Shown here: piece after piece, positions 44,481-54,866 of the stretch | Layout: each line of letters starts with the position of its first letter | How positions within the stretch are numbered: position 1 is the stretch's first letter | Source: Flavobacteriaceae bacterium | GTDB lineage: Bacteria > Bacteroidota > Bacteroidia > Flavobacteriales > Flavobacteriaceae | DNA: 64,000 nucleotides | Reading direction: 5' to 3' | NCBI GenBank assembly: GCA_002694465.1 | Contig: NZMG01000014.1 | Coordinates: 1 to 64,000 of the forward strand | Translations under genes and position numbers: made by a program | Notes under the pieces: model-generated | Seen by the model: the letters and a program-made list of their open reading frames with translations, nothing else | The model's database searches: none | What the model was told of the DNA's origin: nothing

Positions 44481-45461
44481 ATGAAGACAATACAATTTAG
44501 AGAAGCCGTTTGTGAAGCGATGACCGAAGAAATGCGTCGCGATGAATCTATATATTTAATGGGGGAAGAAGTAGCCGAATACAACGGTGCTTATAAGGCC
44601 AGTAAAGGAATGTTAGATGAGTTTGGAGCAAAACGAGTCATTGATACACCCATTTCTGAACTTGGTTTTGCAGGTATTGCAGTAGGGTCTGCGATGAATG
44701 GCAATCGCCCCATTGTAGAATTTATGACTTTTAATTTCTCTTTAGTTGGAATTGATCAAATAATAAACAACGCTGCAAAAATTCGCCAAATGAGTGGTGG
44801 ACAGTTTAACTGCCCTATTGTTTTTCGAGGTCCAACAGCTTCTGCAGGTCAGTTAGCAGCAACGCACTCGCAAGCCTTTGAAAGCTGGTACGCTAATTGT
44901 CCTGGTTTAAAAGTAGTAGTGCCTAGTAACCCAGCAGATGCAAAAGGTCTGTTGAAAAGTGCTATTCGTGATGATGACCCAGTTATTTTTATGGAGAGCG
45001 AACAAATGTATGGGGATAAAGGGGAGGTGCCTGAAGGAGAATATTTAATTCCGTTAGGGGTAGCAGAAATAAAACGAGAAGGAAAAGATGTGACTATTGT
45101 TTCCTTCGGAAAAATTATAAAAGAAGCTTATGCAGCTGCCGAAACACTTGCCAAAGAAGGGATAGAATGTGAAATCATTGATCTTCGTACCGTAAGACCT
45201 ATGGACCATAAAACTATTTTGGATAGTGTTAAAAAAACGAACCGTTTGGTCATCCTTGAAGAAGCTTGGCCTTTTGGTAATGTGGCTACAGAGATTACCT
45301 ATCAAGTGCAATCGCAAGCTTTCGATTTCCTTGATGCTCCCATTATAAAATTAAATACTGCAGATACTCCTGCACCCTATTCACCAGTATTACTGGAAGA
45401 GTGGTTGCCTAATCAAAATGATGTTGTTAAGGCTGTTAAAAAAGTGTTATATAAAGAATAA
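44481..45461 (+). CDS. pdhB: Pyruvate dehydrogenase E1 component, beta subunit
   Basis: 326 residues. GEEVAEYNGAYKASKGM, the RGPTASAGQLAATHSQAFE loop and the C-terminal transketolase domain (EEAWPFGNVATEI) match E1-beta of alpha2beta2 enzymes. It decarboxylates pyruvate with the separate alpha subunit, whose gene is not here. A branched-chain 2-oxoacid E1-beta is less likely. Confidence 0.93.
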   Translation: MKTIQFREAVCEAMTEEMRRDESIYLMGEEVAEYNGAYKASKGMLDEFGAKRVIDTPISELGFAGIAVGSAMNGNRPIVEFMTFNFSLVGIDQIINNAAKIRQMSGGQFNCPIVFRGPTASAGQLAATHSQAFESWYANCPGLKVVVPSNPADAKGLLKSAIRDDDPVIFMESEQMYGDKGEVPEGEYLIPLGVAEIKREGKDVTIVSFGKIIKEAYAAAETLAKEGIECEIIDLRTVRPMDHKTILDSVKKTNRLVILEEAWPFGNVATEITYQVQSQAFDFLDAPIIKLNTADTPAPYSPVLLEEWLPNQNDVVKAVKKVLYKE

Positions 45462-45517
45462 TTGCACTTTTTAATCAATTTTTTCGTTTCCAAATCAATG
45501 AATCCCAAGCCTTTGCA

Positions 45518-47998
45518 ATGAAGCAAAACCTACTCTTATTCCTTTTACTTTTTACGGGTTCTTTGTTTGCTCAAACAAAGGTGAGTGGTGTGGTTATAGA
45601 TGCCTTTGGAGAGCCTGTTGCCTTTGCCAATGTTATTTTCAAAGATTCAAACGAAGGAACTATTACCAACGAAAATGGAAGGTTCTATCTAGAGAGTGAT
45701 AGTACCCACGATGCTATTTGGGTGTCGTTTGTAGGTTATAAGCTGAATACTTTTCCGCTTTCTCAAAAAGTAAGTTATAATTTAGAAGTGGTTTTAGAAG
45801 AAGAAGTGGAGTCACTCGGGGAAGTGGTGGTATATTCTGGGAAAACTTCAAAAAAGGATAATCCTGCTATTGTTATTCTCCGAAAAATATGGGAAAACCG
45901 TAGACAAAACGGGGTTAAAAAATTTAAACAATACCAATACGATAAATACGAAAAACTCGAATTCGATTTAAATACAATTGATTCTTCACTTATAAAAAGT
46001 AGAATTTTTAAGGGGATGGAATTTGTTTGGGAACAAATAGACACTTCCAATATTACAGGGAATAGTTATTTACCCATTTTCATAAATGAAGCCTATTCAA
46101 AAGTATATGGAGATAATCTTTTAAAGGAAGAAAAAGAGATTCTTGAAGGAAATAAGAATAGCGGATTTGAAAACAATCAAACCCTTATTGCTTTCATTAA
46201 GGATATGTACAAGGAGTACGATGTCTATGATAACTATTTAAAGTTTTTTGATAAAGCGTTTACTAGCCCACTTTCTCGAACTGGTGTGGATGTGTATAAC
46301 TATGTGTTGTTAGATAGTGCCTTTAGGGATAATAAATGGTGCTATAATATTGTGTATTACCCAAGGCGAAAAAACGAACTCACCTTTAAAGGGGATTTTT
46401 GGGTAAATGATAGTACGTGGGCCATTAAAGAAATTAATCTTAGAGCCAGTAAAAGTGCTAACCTTAACTGGGTACGAGAGGTATATATTGAACAAGAATT
46501 TGAAGTGCTAAACGATTCCATTTTTCTTATTACACGAGATTATTTTTTAAGTGATTTTAGTCTTCGTAAAAAAGAGAAAGCACAAGGAATTTATGGCAAA
46601 AGAACCACCCTTTTTGATCATTATGAATTTGATATTCCGAAGGATAAAAACTTCTATAAAGAGCAAATAGATCCTTATAATGAAGATATCTATATGCGCC
46701 CTGATGAATTTTGGGAAGAGCGTCGAATGGAAAAACTGAGCAGGGATGAGAAAGGGGTGTATAATATGTTGGATACCTTAAAAACCATCCCTCGATTTAA
46801 AAGTTTGTACAATATAGGGGCAACATTGGCTTCGGGATATTATCAAGTGGGTAATATTGATGTGGGGCCTGTATTTTCAATTTTTGGTTTTAACGAAGCC
46901 GAAGGATTACGAATTCGCTTAGGAGGGCGTACGTATTTTAGTCAGAATGATCCTTGGCGGGTTGAGGTTTTTGGTGCCTATGGATTTAAGGACCGAAGAT
47001 TTAAACATGGCGTTTCAGCAAAATGGTTGCTTGATAGAAAATCACGATTAACCGTTTTTGGAGGTAATCGAAAAGACGTAGAGCAAACAGGGGCTAGTTT
47101 AACCAATAGTAATGATGTTTTAGGTAGAAATTTAGCCTCTTCATCACTCATAACAGTTGGAGCAAATGACAAATTAACCCGTGTTAATTTAACGGCGGCA
47201 GGGTTTTCGGTGGATCCAGTAAAAAATCTTCAGATTCGATTGACTGGAACCTACAGGACGTTAGAGTCGGCTACAGATACCTTCAGTTTAAAATATTTTG
47301 ATGAAAACGGTGACATTCAAAGTAAAATTTCACAACCCGAACTTGATTTAGGATTGTATTATTCACCTAATAGGAAAACATCAGGCTATGGGGTAGAGCA
47401 AACCGTGATTAATGATGGGGATTTCCCCACATTTTATGTAGGATATACACAAGGGTTGAAAGATGTATTAGGAGGTGATTTTAATTATTCACGTATACAA
47501 GGATTGTATTTTCAACCATGGAATATTGGAGGAATTGGTAGATTGTACACAACGGTTGAAGCTGGGAAGATATTTGATCCGGTACCTTTAGGACTGTTGA
47601 GTCCAATACCAGGAAACCAAACTTTATTTAGTATTTATAACTCTTTTACGAACCTTGATTTTTACGAGTTTGTAAGCGATACCTATTTAAGTATGCATAT
47701 GCAACATAATTTTGGCGGAAGATTATTTTCAAGAATTCCTTGGCTTCGGAAATTAAACTTACGTGAAATTGTAGGTGTTCGAGCAGCGTATGGTTCTCTT
47801 TCAGACGAAAATATTGCGCTTAATCAACCTAACGGATTGTTATTGCAGGCTCCTACCAAAGGCTACTGGGAATGGAGTGTGGGAGTAGGTAATATTTTTA
47901 AAATATTCAGAATCGATTTTAACTTTAGAGGCAATTATTTAGACAATCCAGATGCCCGAAGGTTTGGGGTGACAGGAGAATTTGGTTTTTCGTTTTAA
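45518..47998 (+). CDS. DUF5686 outer-membrane protein with carboxypeptidase-regulatory-like domain
   Basis: 826 residues: signal peptide (ending LFAQ, about 19), a CarboxypepD_reg-like beta-sandwich (about 20-105; VSGVVIDAFGEPVAFANVIF), then the DUF5686 region that ends in an outer-membrane-type barrel (about 430-826, last residue Phe). The common Bacteroidota layout points to a TonB-dependent-receptor-like membrane protein, but no plug is seen. Function unknown. Confidence 0.85.
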   Translation: MKQNLLLFLLLFTGSLFAQTKVSGVVIDAFGEPVAFANVIFKDSNEGTITNENGRFYLESDSTHDAIWVSFVGYKLNTFPLSQKVSYNLEVVLEEEVESLGEVVVYSGKTSKKDNPAIVILRKIWENRRQNGVKKFKQYQYDKYEKLEFDLNTIDSSLIKSRIFKGMEFVWEQIDTSNITGNSYLPIFINEAYSKVYGDNLLKEEKEILEGNKNSGFENNQTLIAFIKDMYKEYDVYDNYLKFFDKAFTSPLSRTGVDVYNYVLLDSAFRDNKWCYNIVYYPRRKNELTFKGDFWVNDSTWAIKEINLRASKSANLNWVREVYIEQEFEVLNDSIFLITRDYFLSDFSLRKKEKAQGIYGKRTTLFDHYEFDIPKDKNFYKEQIDPYNEDIYMRPDEFWEERRMEKLSRDEKGVYNMLDTLKTIPRFKSLYNIGATLASGYYQVGNIDVGPVFSIFGFNEAEGLRIRLGGRTYFSQNDPWRVEVFGAYGFKDRRFKHGVSAKWLLDRKSRLTVFGGNRKDVEQTGASLTNSNDVLGRNLASSSLITVGANDKLTRVNLTAAGFSVDPVKNLQIRLTGTYRTLESATDTFSLKYFDENGDIQSKISQPELDLGLYYSPNRKTSGYGVEQTVINDGDFPTFYVGYTQGLKDVLGGDFNYSRIQGLYFQPWNIGGIGRLYTTVEAGKIFDPVPLGLLSPIPGNQTLFSIYNSFTNLDFYEFVSDTYLSMHMQHNFGGRLFSRIPWLRKLNLREIVGVRAAYGSLSDENIALNQPNGLLLQAPTKGYWEWSVGVGNIFKIFRIDFNFRGNYLDNPDARRFGVTGEFGFSF

Positions 47999-48039
47999 AT
48001 TCTTCTTAATTATTGATTTCCTATCCCAATCAATTTTAC

Positions 48040-48047
48040 TACTTTTG
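48040..48047 (+). promoter_or_regulatory. -7 promoter element for hppA
   Basis: TACTTTTG within ACTACTTTTGCAC, the same extended block as ahead of tig. The ATG is 41 bp further on. The nearest TTG is 24 bp upstream, longer than usual. Confidence 0.5.
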
Positions 48048-48088
48048 CACTCGCAATTTTGAAAACACTATTTACTAAATAATCAACT

Positions 48089-50569
48089 ATGTTAGAACAA
48101 AACATTATTTACGTTCCCATTGCACTTGCTGTGCTTGGTTTGATTTTCATGTTCATTAAAATGAGCTGGGTTAAGAAACAGCCTGCAGGAAGCGAGCGCA
48201 TGCAATCTATTTCTAAAAGTATTAAAGAAGGTGCATTGGCATTCTTAAATGCCGAATATAGACTACTCGTAATTTTTGCAGTGATTGCTGCTGTCTTACT
48301 TTATGCAATTTCTGTGGTGGTTCCAACCACTAGCTGGATGATTGTTCCCGCTTTTATTTTTGGTGCTATCTTTTCTGCTTTAGCAGGAAATATTGGGATG
48401 CGTATTGCAACCGATGCAAATGCGCGAACTGCCGAAGCTGCCAAAACAAGTCTACCACAAGCCTTAAAAGTTTCTTTTGGCGGTGGTACTGTAATGGGTC
48501 TTGGCGTTGCTGGATTAGCAGTATTAGGTCTTAGTTTGTTCTTTATGTTCTTCTTAGGACAATTTGTTACCGAGGGTGGTAATTTTTATAATGAAATGAC
48601 AGTGGTACTAGAAGCCCTAGCAGGATTCTCTTTAGGTGCCGAAAGTATTGCATTATTTGCTCGTGTGGGGGGTGGTATTTACACCAAAGCTGCCGATGTA
48701 GGAGCAGATTTAGTAGGAAAAGTAGAAGCAGGTATTCCTGAAGATGATCCTCGTAACCCTGCTACTATTGCAGATAACGTAGGTGATAATGTAGGTGATG
48801 TTGCTGGTATGGGAGCCGATCTTTTTGGATCTTATGTAGCTACAGTTTTAGCATCGATGGTACTAGGAAACTATGTAATTAGAGATATGTCTGTTGATGG
48901 ACCATTTACCGATGCTTTCAATAATATGGGGCCTATCCTACTTCCGCTTGTAATTGCAGGGGTTGGAGTGTTAGCTTCTATTATTGGTACGTTTTTCGTA
49001 AAAATTAAAAATAACGATGCGAAGGAAGCACAAGTGCAAAAAGCATTGGATACAGGAAACTGGTTTGCTATAGGGTTAACCCTAATAGCAAGTTATTTTT
49101 TGATAGATTGGATGCTTCCACAAACGATGACTATGAACTTCTTTGGTGAAGGAATGGTTGAGGTAGCTTCTATTAATGTGTTTTATGCAGCTTGTATTGG
49201 TTTAGCTGTAGGAGCTTTAATTTCCTTTGTAACGGCATACTATACTAGTTTAGGAAAAAAGCCAGTAATGGATATCGTACAAAATTCTTCAACAGGTGCC
49301 GCAACAAACATTATTGCTGGTCTAGCAGTAGGGATGAAGTCCACTTTTTGGAGTGTGTTACTTTTTGCAGTTGCGATTGCTGGATCTTATGCGCTAGCAG
49401 GATTTTATGGAGTAGCATTAGCAGCTTCTGCAATGATGGCAACGACAGCCATGCAGTTAGCTATTGATGCATTTGGGCCTATTGCAGATAACGCAGGAGG
49501 TGTTGCTGAAATGAGTGAATTAGAAGATCAAGTACGTGAACGTACCGATATATTAGATTCGGTAGGTAATACTACAGCTGCTGTTGGAAAAGGATTTGCA
49601 ATTGCTTCTGCTGCTTTAACAGCCTTAGCGTTATTTGCAGCCTATGTAACCTTTACAGGAATTGATGGAATCAACATCTTTAAAGCACCTGTTTTAGCTG
49701 CATTATTCGTTGGAGGTATGATTCCAGTTGTATTCTCTGCAATGGCTATGAAATCGGTTGGAAAAGCAGCCATGGAAATGGTGCAAGAGGTACGCCGTCA
49801 GTTCCGTGAGATTCCTGGAATTATGGAAGGTACTGGAACGCCAGAATATGCAAAATGTGTTGATATTTCAACCAAAGCTGCCTTAAAAGAAATGTTATTA
49901 CCAGGGTTACTTACTATTGTTACACCTTTAATTATTGGATTAGGAACCGCAATGCTTACAGGTAATTACCCGTTAGGTGCAGAGGTGCTTGGTGGATATA
50001 TGGCTGGTGTTTGTGTAAGTGGTGTTATGTGGGCGATTTTCCAAAATAATGCTGGAGGTGCTTGGGATAATGCTAAAAAATCTTTTGAAGCAGGAGTAGA
50101 AATTAATGGCGAAATGACCTTTAAAGGAAGTGATGCGCACAAAGCAGCGGTTACTGGAGATACCGTAGGAGATCCATTTAAAGATACTTCAGGACCTTCT
50201 ATGAACATTCTTATTAAACTTACTTGCTTAGTTGGGTTGGTAATTTCTCCTATTTTAGGGGGTCATAGTGAAGTTTCTGGAATTACTCCAGAAGGAGATA
50301 CCATGATTATTACTGAAGAAGGCACCAAAGTGGTTGAAGATGTAACTAAAGAAATTCGAGTTGAAATGGGTGTAGAAGGTGATCAAACTGTTGCAACTGT
50401 TACCATCGAAACTACAAAGAATGGTGAAACTACTACCGAAACAAAAACTTTTAAAGGAACTGAGGAAGAAGTAAAAGCTCAAGTTGACGCAATGAAGGAA
50501 GCCGAAGTAAAAGTAGAAGACGGTAAAAAAGTGATCAAAGAAGTTATAGAAGAAGTAGAAAAAAGCTAA
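48089..50569 (+). CDS. hppA: Membrane-bound ion-pumping pyrophosphatase, K+-dependent type
   Basis: 826 residues with about 16 membrane helices. The PPi-binding segment [19 protein letters not shown] and the [20 protein letters not shown] motif are intact. [10 protein letters not shown] has Ala where K+-independent enzymes have Lys, which indicates the K+-dependent class; whether it pumps Na+ or H+ cannot be told. About 90 extra C-terminal residues (from about 735) are Glu/Lys/Thr-rich and outside the usual core. A clear terminator follows. Confidence 0.95.
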   Translation: MLEQNIIYVPIALAVLGLIFMFIKMSWVKKQPAGSERMQSISKSIKEGALAFLNAEYRLLVIFAVIAAVLLYAISVVVPTTSWMIVPAFIFGAIFSALAGNIGMRIATDANARTAEAAKTSLPQALKVSFGGGTVMGLGVAGLAVLGLSLFFMFFLGQFVTEGGNFYNEMTVVLEALAGFSLGAESIALFARVGGGIYTKAADVGADLVGKVEAGIPEDDPRNPATIADNVGDNVGDVAGMGADLFGSYVATVLASMVLGNYVIRDMSVDGPFTDAFNNMGPILLPLVIAGVGVLASIIGTFFVKIKNNDAKEAQVQKALDTGNWFAIGLTLIASYFLIDWMLPQTMTMNFFGEGMVEVASINVFYAACIGLAVGALISFVTAYYTSLGKKPVMDIVQNSSTGAATNIIAGLAVGMKSTFWSVLLFAVAIAGSYALAGFYGVALAASAMMATTAMQLAIDAFGPIADNAGGVAEMSELEDQVRERTDILDSVGNTTAAVGKGFAIASAALTALALFAAYVTFTGIDGINIFKAPVLAALFVGGMIPVVFSAMAMKSVGKAAMEMVQEVRRQFREIPGIMEGTGTPEYAKCVDISTKAALKEMLLPGLLTIVTPLIIGLGTAMLTGNYPLGAEVLGGYMAGVCVSGVMWAIFQNNAGGAWDNAKKSFEAGVEINGEMTFKGSDAHKAAVTGDTVGDPFKDTSGPSMNILIKLTCLVGLVISPILGGHSEVSGITPEGDTMIITEEGTKVVEDVTKEIRVEMGVEGDQTVATVTIETTKNGETTTETKTFKGTEEEVKAQVDAMKEAEVKVEDGKKVIKEVIEEVEKS

Positions 50570-50587
50570 TTCCAATTTTCTATCAAC

Positions 50588-50619
50588 AAAAAAGCCCGAA
50601 CCATTGGTTCGGGCTTTTT
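50588..50619 (+). terminator. Rho-independent terminator after hppA
   Basis: An 11-bp GC-rich stem (AAGCCCGAACC with GGTTCGGGCTT) and T-run. The bases from here to 50734 hold nothing else that I can see. Confidence 0.85.
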
Positions 50620-50734
50620 AATTTTAATTGTAACCACTTATAGAGTTTTAAACATACAGAATTATAAGGGTTCTATTTTTAAAAATTAATACATTATCTT
50701 TTGAATGGTAAATCAATGATAAAATCAATTTATT

Positions 50735-50976
50735 ATGAAAGAAAAAATTTCTTTAGATAGAGAAATTAAAGTTTTTCTTAATTTTTTAGGACTAATTTTT
50801 TTTACTTTTAACTATGTAAGAAGGTTATGACTGTGCTACTCCAGACCCCAAAAGACTCTACTAGCATTAATAATCCTAATTTAATAAATGACTTACAACC
50901 CGGATTGTATAATATTATTAAGAATGATGTTAATGGAAATAACCAAGAAACTGTTATATTTAAAGAAAATGAATAA
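50735..50976 (+). pseudogene. Remnant of a T9SS-sorted protein: tiny N-terminal ORF plus sorting-tail fragment
   Basis: This covers most of the longest gene-free stretch (50620-51016). A 31-codon ORF (50735-50830, MKEKISLDREIKVFLNFLGL, then a hydrophobic run) ends in an ATGA overlap with a 49-codon ORF (50827-50976). The second contains INDLQPGLYNIIKNDVNG, typical of type A sorting domains (NLPxGLYxIK). A signal-like start joined to a tail with no passenger suggests a gene that lost its middle. Alternatively the two are chance ORFs. Confidence 0.45.
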
Positions 50977-51016
50977 TTTTATTAATACTTAAAGGCATAC
51001 CAGAATAATTTTTACA

Positions 51017-52399
51017 ATGAAATATTTAAATTATATATTGTTTTTTTTGTCTTTAATTACTTTTCCCAATCTATTTGCTCAGTTTGGACCCGAGCAATTA
51101 ATCACCACAGAACTTGAAAATCCTTTTAGCATCGCTTTAGGGGATATTGATGGGGATACCTTAGTAGATGTTGTTGTAGGTTCGGTATCCGCATCAGACA
51201 TTGTAAGTTGGAGTAAAAATATAGATGCAGATGGAGCGTTTACACCCTTTGAAGAGATTGCACTAGGTGAAACATGGAATATCTCAATGGTAGATCTCGA
51301 TGGAGATAATGATCTGGATATTATAACTGCCTTTCGTTTTGAAGATGAATTTGTATGGTTTGAGAATTTAGATGGACAGGGAAATTTTAGTTCTAAACAA
51401 GTTGTTGACACTAATGTTGATGGTGCCTTTGAGGTAATTGCAGCCGATATAGATGGTGATAATGATAATGATTTGGTAGCAACTATCGATTTAGAAGGAA
51501 ATGTCGTTTGGTATGAAAATCTTGATGGACAAGGAAATTTTAGTGGAAGAAATAATATAGGATTTCTCTTGAATGGCTGTAGGACGATAATTGCGACTGA
51601 TATAGATGACGATGATGATTTAGATGTAGTTGCAGGCACCGCTGGAGACAAAACCATTGTCTGGTACGAGAATCTGGATGGCTTGGGAAACTTTGGGGGA
51701 GAAAAGGTAGTTGCTGGTGCTGCACTTGCTGTAAGTGATATTTATTGTGCTGATTTGGATGGTGATAATGATATTGATATAGTTGCACACACTCCTGCAG
51801 AAAGTAAGATTGCTTGGCATGAAAATTTAGATGGTTTAGGTAATTTTGGTGTACAACAAATAATCACAACTCAAGCAACTTGTTTAGCCTTTACAGGTGC
51901 AGATATCGATAATGATGATGATATTGATATTCTTTTTAGCAATAACCCATCTACAACTAAAGAAAATTCTGAACTCATAATTATTAAAAACTTGGATGGA
52001 CTGGGTAATTTTGGAGATGTACAAATTCTAGGAAATATGCTTCAATATGTTCGAATAATAGCCACCTCAGATATTGACAATGATAGTGACTTAGATGTTT
52101 TTGCTACTTCTCAACTTAATGACAAAGTAGTTTGGTACGAGAATTTAACCATTTTAAGCAATAATGATTTTAAAAGTTTAGGGATAAAAATCTATCCTAA
52201 TCCCGTAAAAGAGGTTTTGGTTGTAGAAAGTCCAATTGCTATACAGAAAGTGAATGTTTACAATGTATTGGGGGTTAAACTACTTGAAATCTTAGATAAT
52301 TTTAATGAAGTTTCTATGGCAGGTTTACCTAATGGATTATTGCTGATAGAAGTATCCACAGAAAAGGGAACAGTGTTAGAAAAAGTCGTGAAAGAGTAA
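51017..52399 (+). CDS. Secreted FG-GAP/VCBS-repeat protein with T9SS type A sorting tail
   Basis: 460 residues: signal peptide (ending LFAQ, about 21), six to seven beta-propeller-like repeats with calcium-binding loops (DIDGDTLVD, DLDGDNDLD, DIDDDDDLD and so on), each followed by a VWYENLDGxGNF block. A type A sorting domain follows (about 385-460; KIYPNPVKEVL and end VVKE). It is exported and processed through the T9SS. The ligand is unknown. Confidence 0.9.
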   Translation: MKYLNYILFFLSLITFPNLFAQFGPEQLITTELENPFSIALGDIDGDTLVDVVVGSVSASDIVSWSKNIDADGAFTPFEEIALGETWNISMVDLDGDNDLDIITAFRFEDEFVWFENLDGQGNFSSKQVVDTNVDGAFEVIAADIDGDNDNDLVATIDLEGNVVWYENLDGQGNFSGRNNIGFLLNGCRTIIATDIDDDDDLDVVAGTAGDKTIVWYENLDGLGNFGGEKVVAGAALAVSDIYCADLDGDNDIDIVAHTPAESKIAWHENLDGLGNFGVQQIITTQATCLAFTGADIDNDDDIDILFSNNPSTTKENSELIIIKNLDGLGNFGDVQILGNMLQYVRIIATSDIDNDSDLDVFATSQLNDKVVWYENLTILSNNDFKSLGIKIYPNPVKEVLVVESPIAIQKVNVYNVLGVKLLEILDNFNEVSMAGLPNGLLLIEVSTEKGTVLEKVVKE

Positions 52400-52445
52400 C
52401 TTTTTGATAACTAATGTATTGTCTTTAATACTCAAAAAGCTATTT

Positions 52446-53060
52446 TTAAAACAAACCGTGCAGCTCTGCATCAATCTTGTTGATGACTTCTCCCAAATCT
52501 TCTTGTTTGTCTACAAAGTTGATGTTGTCTACATCAATAATTAAAAGGTTGCCTTTGTCGTATCCGTGAATCCAAGCTTCGTAGCGTTCGTTCAAACGGC
52601 TTAAGTAATCAATACTTATTGAGTTTTCGTATTCACGTCCGCGTTTATGAATTTGATTAACCAAATTAGGAATAGAACTTCTTAAATAAATAAGCAAATC
52701 GGGACCTTCCGTAACACTTTCCATTAAATCGAATAACGCTCTGTAATTTTCAAAATCACGATTGGTCATTAATCCCATGGCGTGGAGATTGGGAGCAAAA
52801 ATATAAGCGTCTTCGTAAATGGTCCTATCTTGAATAACACTTTTCCCATTTTCACGAATCTCTAAGATTTGCCGAAATCGACTGTTCAAAAAGTAAATCT
52901 GAAGGTTAAAAGACCAACGCTCCATTTGGTTATAGAAATCGTCCAAATAGGGGTTGTCTTCTACATCTTCAAAATGTGCTTTCCACTTATAATGCTTGGC
53001 GAGTAAACGTGTTAACGTAGTTTTTCCAGAGCCAATATTTCCTGCTATGGCAACGTGCAT
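52446..53060 (-). CDS. Deoxynucleoside kinase (stand-alone)
   Basis: 204 residues. P-loop GNIGSGKTTL (8-17), ERW, QDRTIYEDAYIF (the DRx motif) and the lid segment KRGREYENSISIDYL. It phosphorylates deoxynucleosides from salvage. It is the second dNK in the window after the folK fusion; the two share the KRGR-EY/KYE-S-I lid. The next gene upstream ends 9 bp away, so they may share a transcript. Confidence 0.92.
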   Translation of the reverse strand: MHVAIAGNIGSGKTTLTRLLAKHYKWKAHFEDVEDNPYLDDFYNQMERWSFNLQIYFLNSRFRQILEIRENGKSVIQDRTIYEDAYIFAPNLHAMGLMTNRDFENYRALFDLMESVTEGPDLLIYLRSSIPNLVNQIHKRGREYENSISIDYLSRLNERYEAWIHGYDKGNLLIIDVDNINFVDKQEDLGEVINKIDAELHGLF

Positions 53061-53068
53061 AAATCTTG

Positions 53069-53842
53069 CTACTTAGGTTGGGTTAGTGTAAAAGTATAAA
53101 GTATTTTACTGTCGTAAATATACAGGAAATCTTGCGTTAGTTGCAAGTCTTTAATCGGGTTTTCGTTGAAGGTAAAACTCAAACGGTTAACGGCGTTTTC
53201 GTGAATCAAAAACAGCGAATTATCTTTTACAGCTACTATTTTTTCATTGTTTTGAACGATACTTTTGTAATCTTCGAGTTTTATTTCAGAAAGTAAACTT
53301 CCGTATAAATTAATTTGTCGCAGATGGGTATTGGTAAGTATAGAACATGTGTTAAAATTACTTACTTGTGTTACAAATTTTCCCTTAAATGGCTGTGATA
53401 CTTGGGTTTGCTGCTGATTGCGATAATGGTATAATTCTAATTGTTGCGTATTTGTATTGAAAATCCAAAGTTTATTATTTCCGGCATTTGTTGCGGCACT
53501 AATGTTTAAAAAAGAGGGAAGGTCGTTAAAATTAATTCGTTCTTTTTCATTTAAACGATTGTCTAAAAAAACCACAGTGTTCATTTCGGCATAAAAAACA
53601 ACAACGTTTAATGGGTTTATAATATCCACAGAAGCTATGGGTCCTAGTTGAAAATCCTGAAATACAAATTTTCCTAATTCACCTTCCTTATGAAGTGCGC
53701 CATTTTTTATAAAATAAATATGTTTGTATGCGTCAAAACCTACAAAATGGTCCACTTGTAATGCTGCTTTATTAACTAGTGTTAGCTCTTGTGAAAAAGC
53801 GGTTGTAACGGAAATAAAAAAGATTGTTAAAAAAAATTTCAT
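53069..53842 (-). CDS. Secreted protein, possibly beta-propeller, unknown function
   Basis: 257 residues from ATG 53842 (frame opens 6 codons earlier). Signal peptide (ends AFSQE, about 17), then repeating short beta strands with aromatic/Lys turns (FVGFDAYKHIYFIKNGALHK, LYGSLLSEIKL and so on) resembling a propeller. No catalytic motif. It is encoded just upstream of the dNK and may be co-transcribed with it. Confidence 0.7.
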   Translation of the reverse strand: MKFFLTIFFISVTTAFSQELTLVNKAALQVDHFVGFDAYKHIYFIKNGALHKEGELGKFVFQDFQLGPIASVDIINPLNVVVFYAEMNTVVFLDNRLNEKERINFNDLPSFLNISAATNAGNNKLWIFNTNTQQLELYHYRNQQQTQVSQPFKGKFVTQVSNFNTCSILTNTHLRQINLYGSLLSEIKLEDYKSIVQNNEKIVAVKDNSLFLIHENAVNRLSFTFNENPIKDLQLTQDFLYIYDSKILYTFTLTQPK

Positions 53843-53942
53843 AGATGCTGAAAGATACAAAATGATTCATTACAATATAAACAACTAATTTGCAACAATT
53901 CTAATATTACTTCGTCTTTATAAAAATGATTAAATAACCATT

Positions 53943-54785
53943 ATGAAAACAAGGTTTCTACTATTTATAATTACTCTAAGTTTAGGAGTGTCTGATGTAT
54001 TTTCTCAAAACATTCAAGGGATTGCCACCTACAAAAGTCAAAGAAAAATGGATATTCAGTTGGATAGTACCATGAACGATGGTATGAAAGAGCAAATCAT
54101 GGCGATGCTTAAAAAACAATCGGAAAGAACTTATTTTTTAGAATTTACCAATGATGAATCTCAATACAAGCAAGAGGTGAGGTTGGATGATGATTCGGTT
54201 ATTGAAGGTGGAGGAATGAAACTTGTTATAGCGGGCAATGGCGGCGGAAATGATGTGTTGTATAAAAACTTAAAAGAAAACCGCTATGCAGATCAAGTAG
54301 AAATTTTTGGGAAGGAATTTCTTATTAAAGATGCCCTCGAGAATCGTGACTGGGTTATGGGGAAAGAAACTAAGAATATAGGTGAATATACATGCTTTAA
54401 AGCTACTTACACAACAACAAGAACAGTGATGGTTGCCGAGTCTTCTTCCGATGGGGAAAATAAGGAAGTGACATCCCAAGAAGAAGTAACCGTAACGGCA
54501 TGGTACACGCCACAGATACCTGTAAAAAATGGACCTGCAAATTACGGTGGTTTGCCAGGATTAATTTTAGAAGTAAATGATGGGAGTGAAACTATTTTGT
54601 GCAGTAAAATTGTGTTAAACCCTGAAAAGGGGCTTGCCATTAAAGAGCCAACCAAAGGAAAAGTTGTTACCGCTACCGAATATGAAGAAATTATGGAAAA
54701 GAAAATGAAAGAAATGAACGAACAATTTGAAGGTGACGGCAGGAGAGAAGGTGGAAACCAAATGAGAATAAGAATTGGAGGGTAA
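53943..54785 (+). CDS. GLPGLI-family secreted protein 1
   Basis: 280 residues: signal peptide (ends VFSQN, about 22), a beta-rich body, and the family-defining GLPGLIL motif near residue 200 after TAWYTPQIPVKNGPANYGG. The C-terminal tail is Arg/Gly-rich (GDGRREGGNQMRIRIGG). Function unknown. It is followed by a paralogue and an outer-membrane barrel gene on the same strand. Confidence 0.9.
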   Translation: MKTRFLLFIITLSLGVSDVFSQNIQGIATYKSQRKMDIQLDSTMNDGMKEQIMAMLKKQSERTYFLEFTNDESQYKQEVRLDDDSVIEGGGMKLVIAGNGGGNDVLYKNLKENRYADQVEIFGKEFLIKDALENRDWVMGKETKNIGEYTCFKATYTTTRTVMVAESSSDGENKEVTSQEEVTVTAWYTPQIPVKNGPANYGGLPGLILEVNDGSETILCSKIVLNPEKGLAIKEPTKGKVVTATEYEEIMEKKMKEMNEQFEGDGRREGGNQMRIRIGG

Positions 54786-54789
54786 TATT

Positions 54790-54823
54790 AAACCTTTTTT
54801 AGGAATGCTAGTCTAAAAGGTTT
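54790..54823 (+). terminator. Weak hairpin between the GLPGLI genes
   Basis: AAACCTTTT...CTAAAAGGTTT with a small bulge. It is AT-rich with no strong T-run, so it may only attenuate or stabilise the transcript. Confidence 0.3.
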
Positions 54824-54866
54824 ATTACAAAAAGTGTACATTGGTATGCTATTTTAAAACCCTATC

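Noticed and set aside
50255..50575. 106-codon minus-strand frame opposite the hppA tail
   Set aside because: Phe/Ser-rich mirror of the Glu/Lys-rich tail; the plus strand is the coding one.
51079..51657. 192-codon open frame on the minus strand opposite the FG-GAP gene
   Set aside because: It is a mirror of the repeated Asp/Gly codons of the plus-strand gene; Ser/Pro-rich, no signal or domain.
52400..52445. Hairpin CTTTTTGA...TCAAAAAG after the FG-GAP gene as a terminator
   Set aside because: The arms are AT-only with a long loop; too weak to call.
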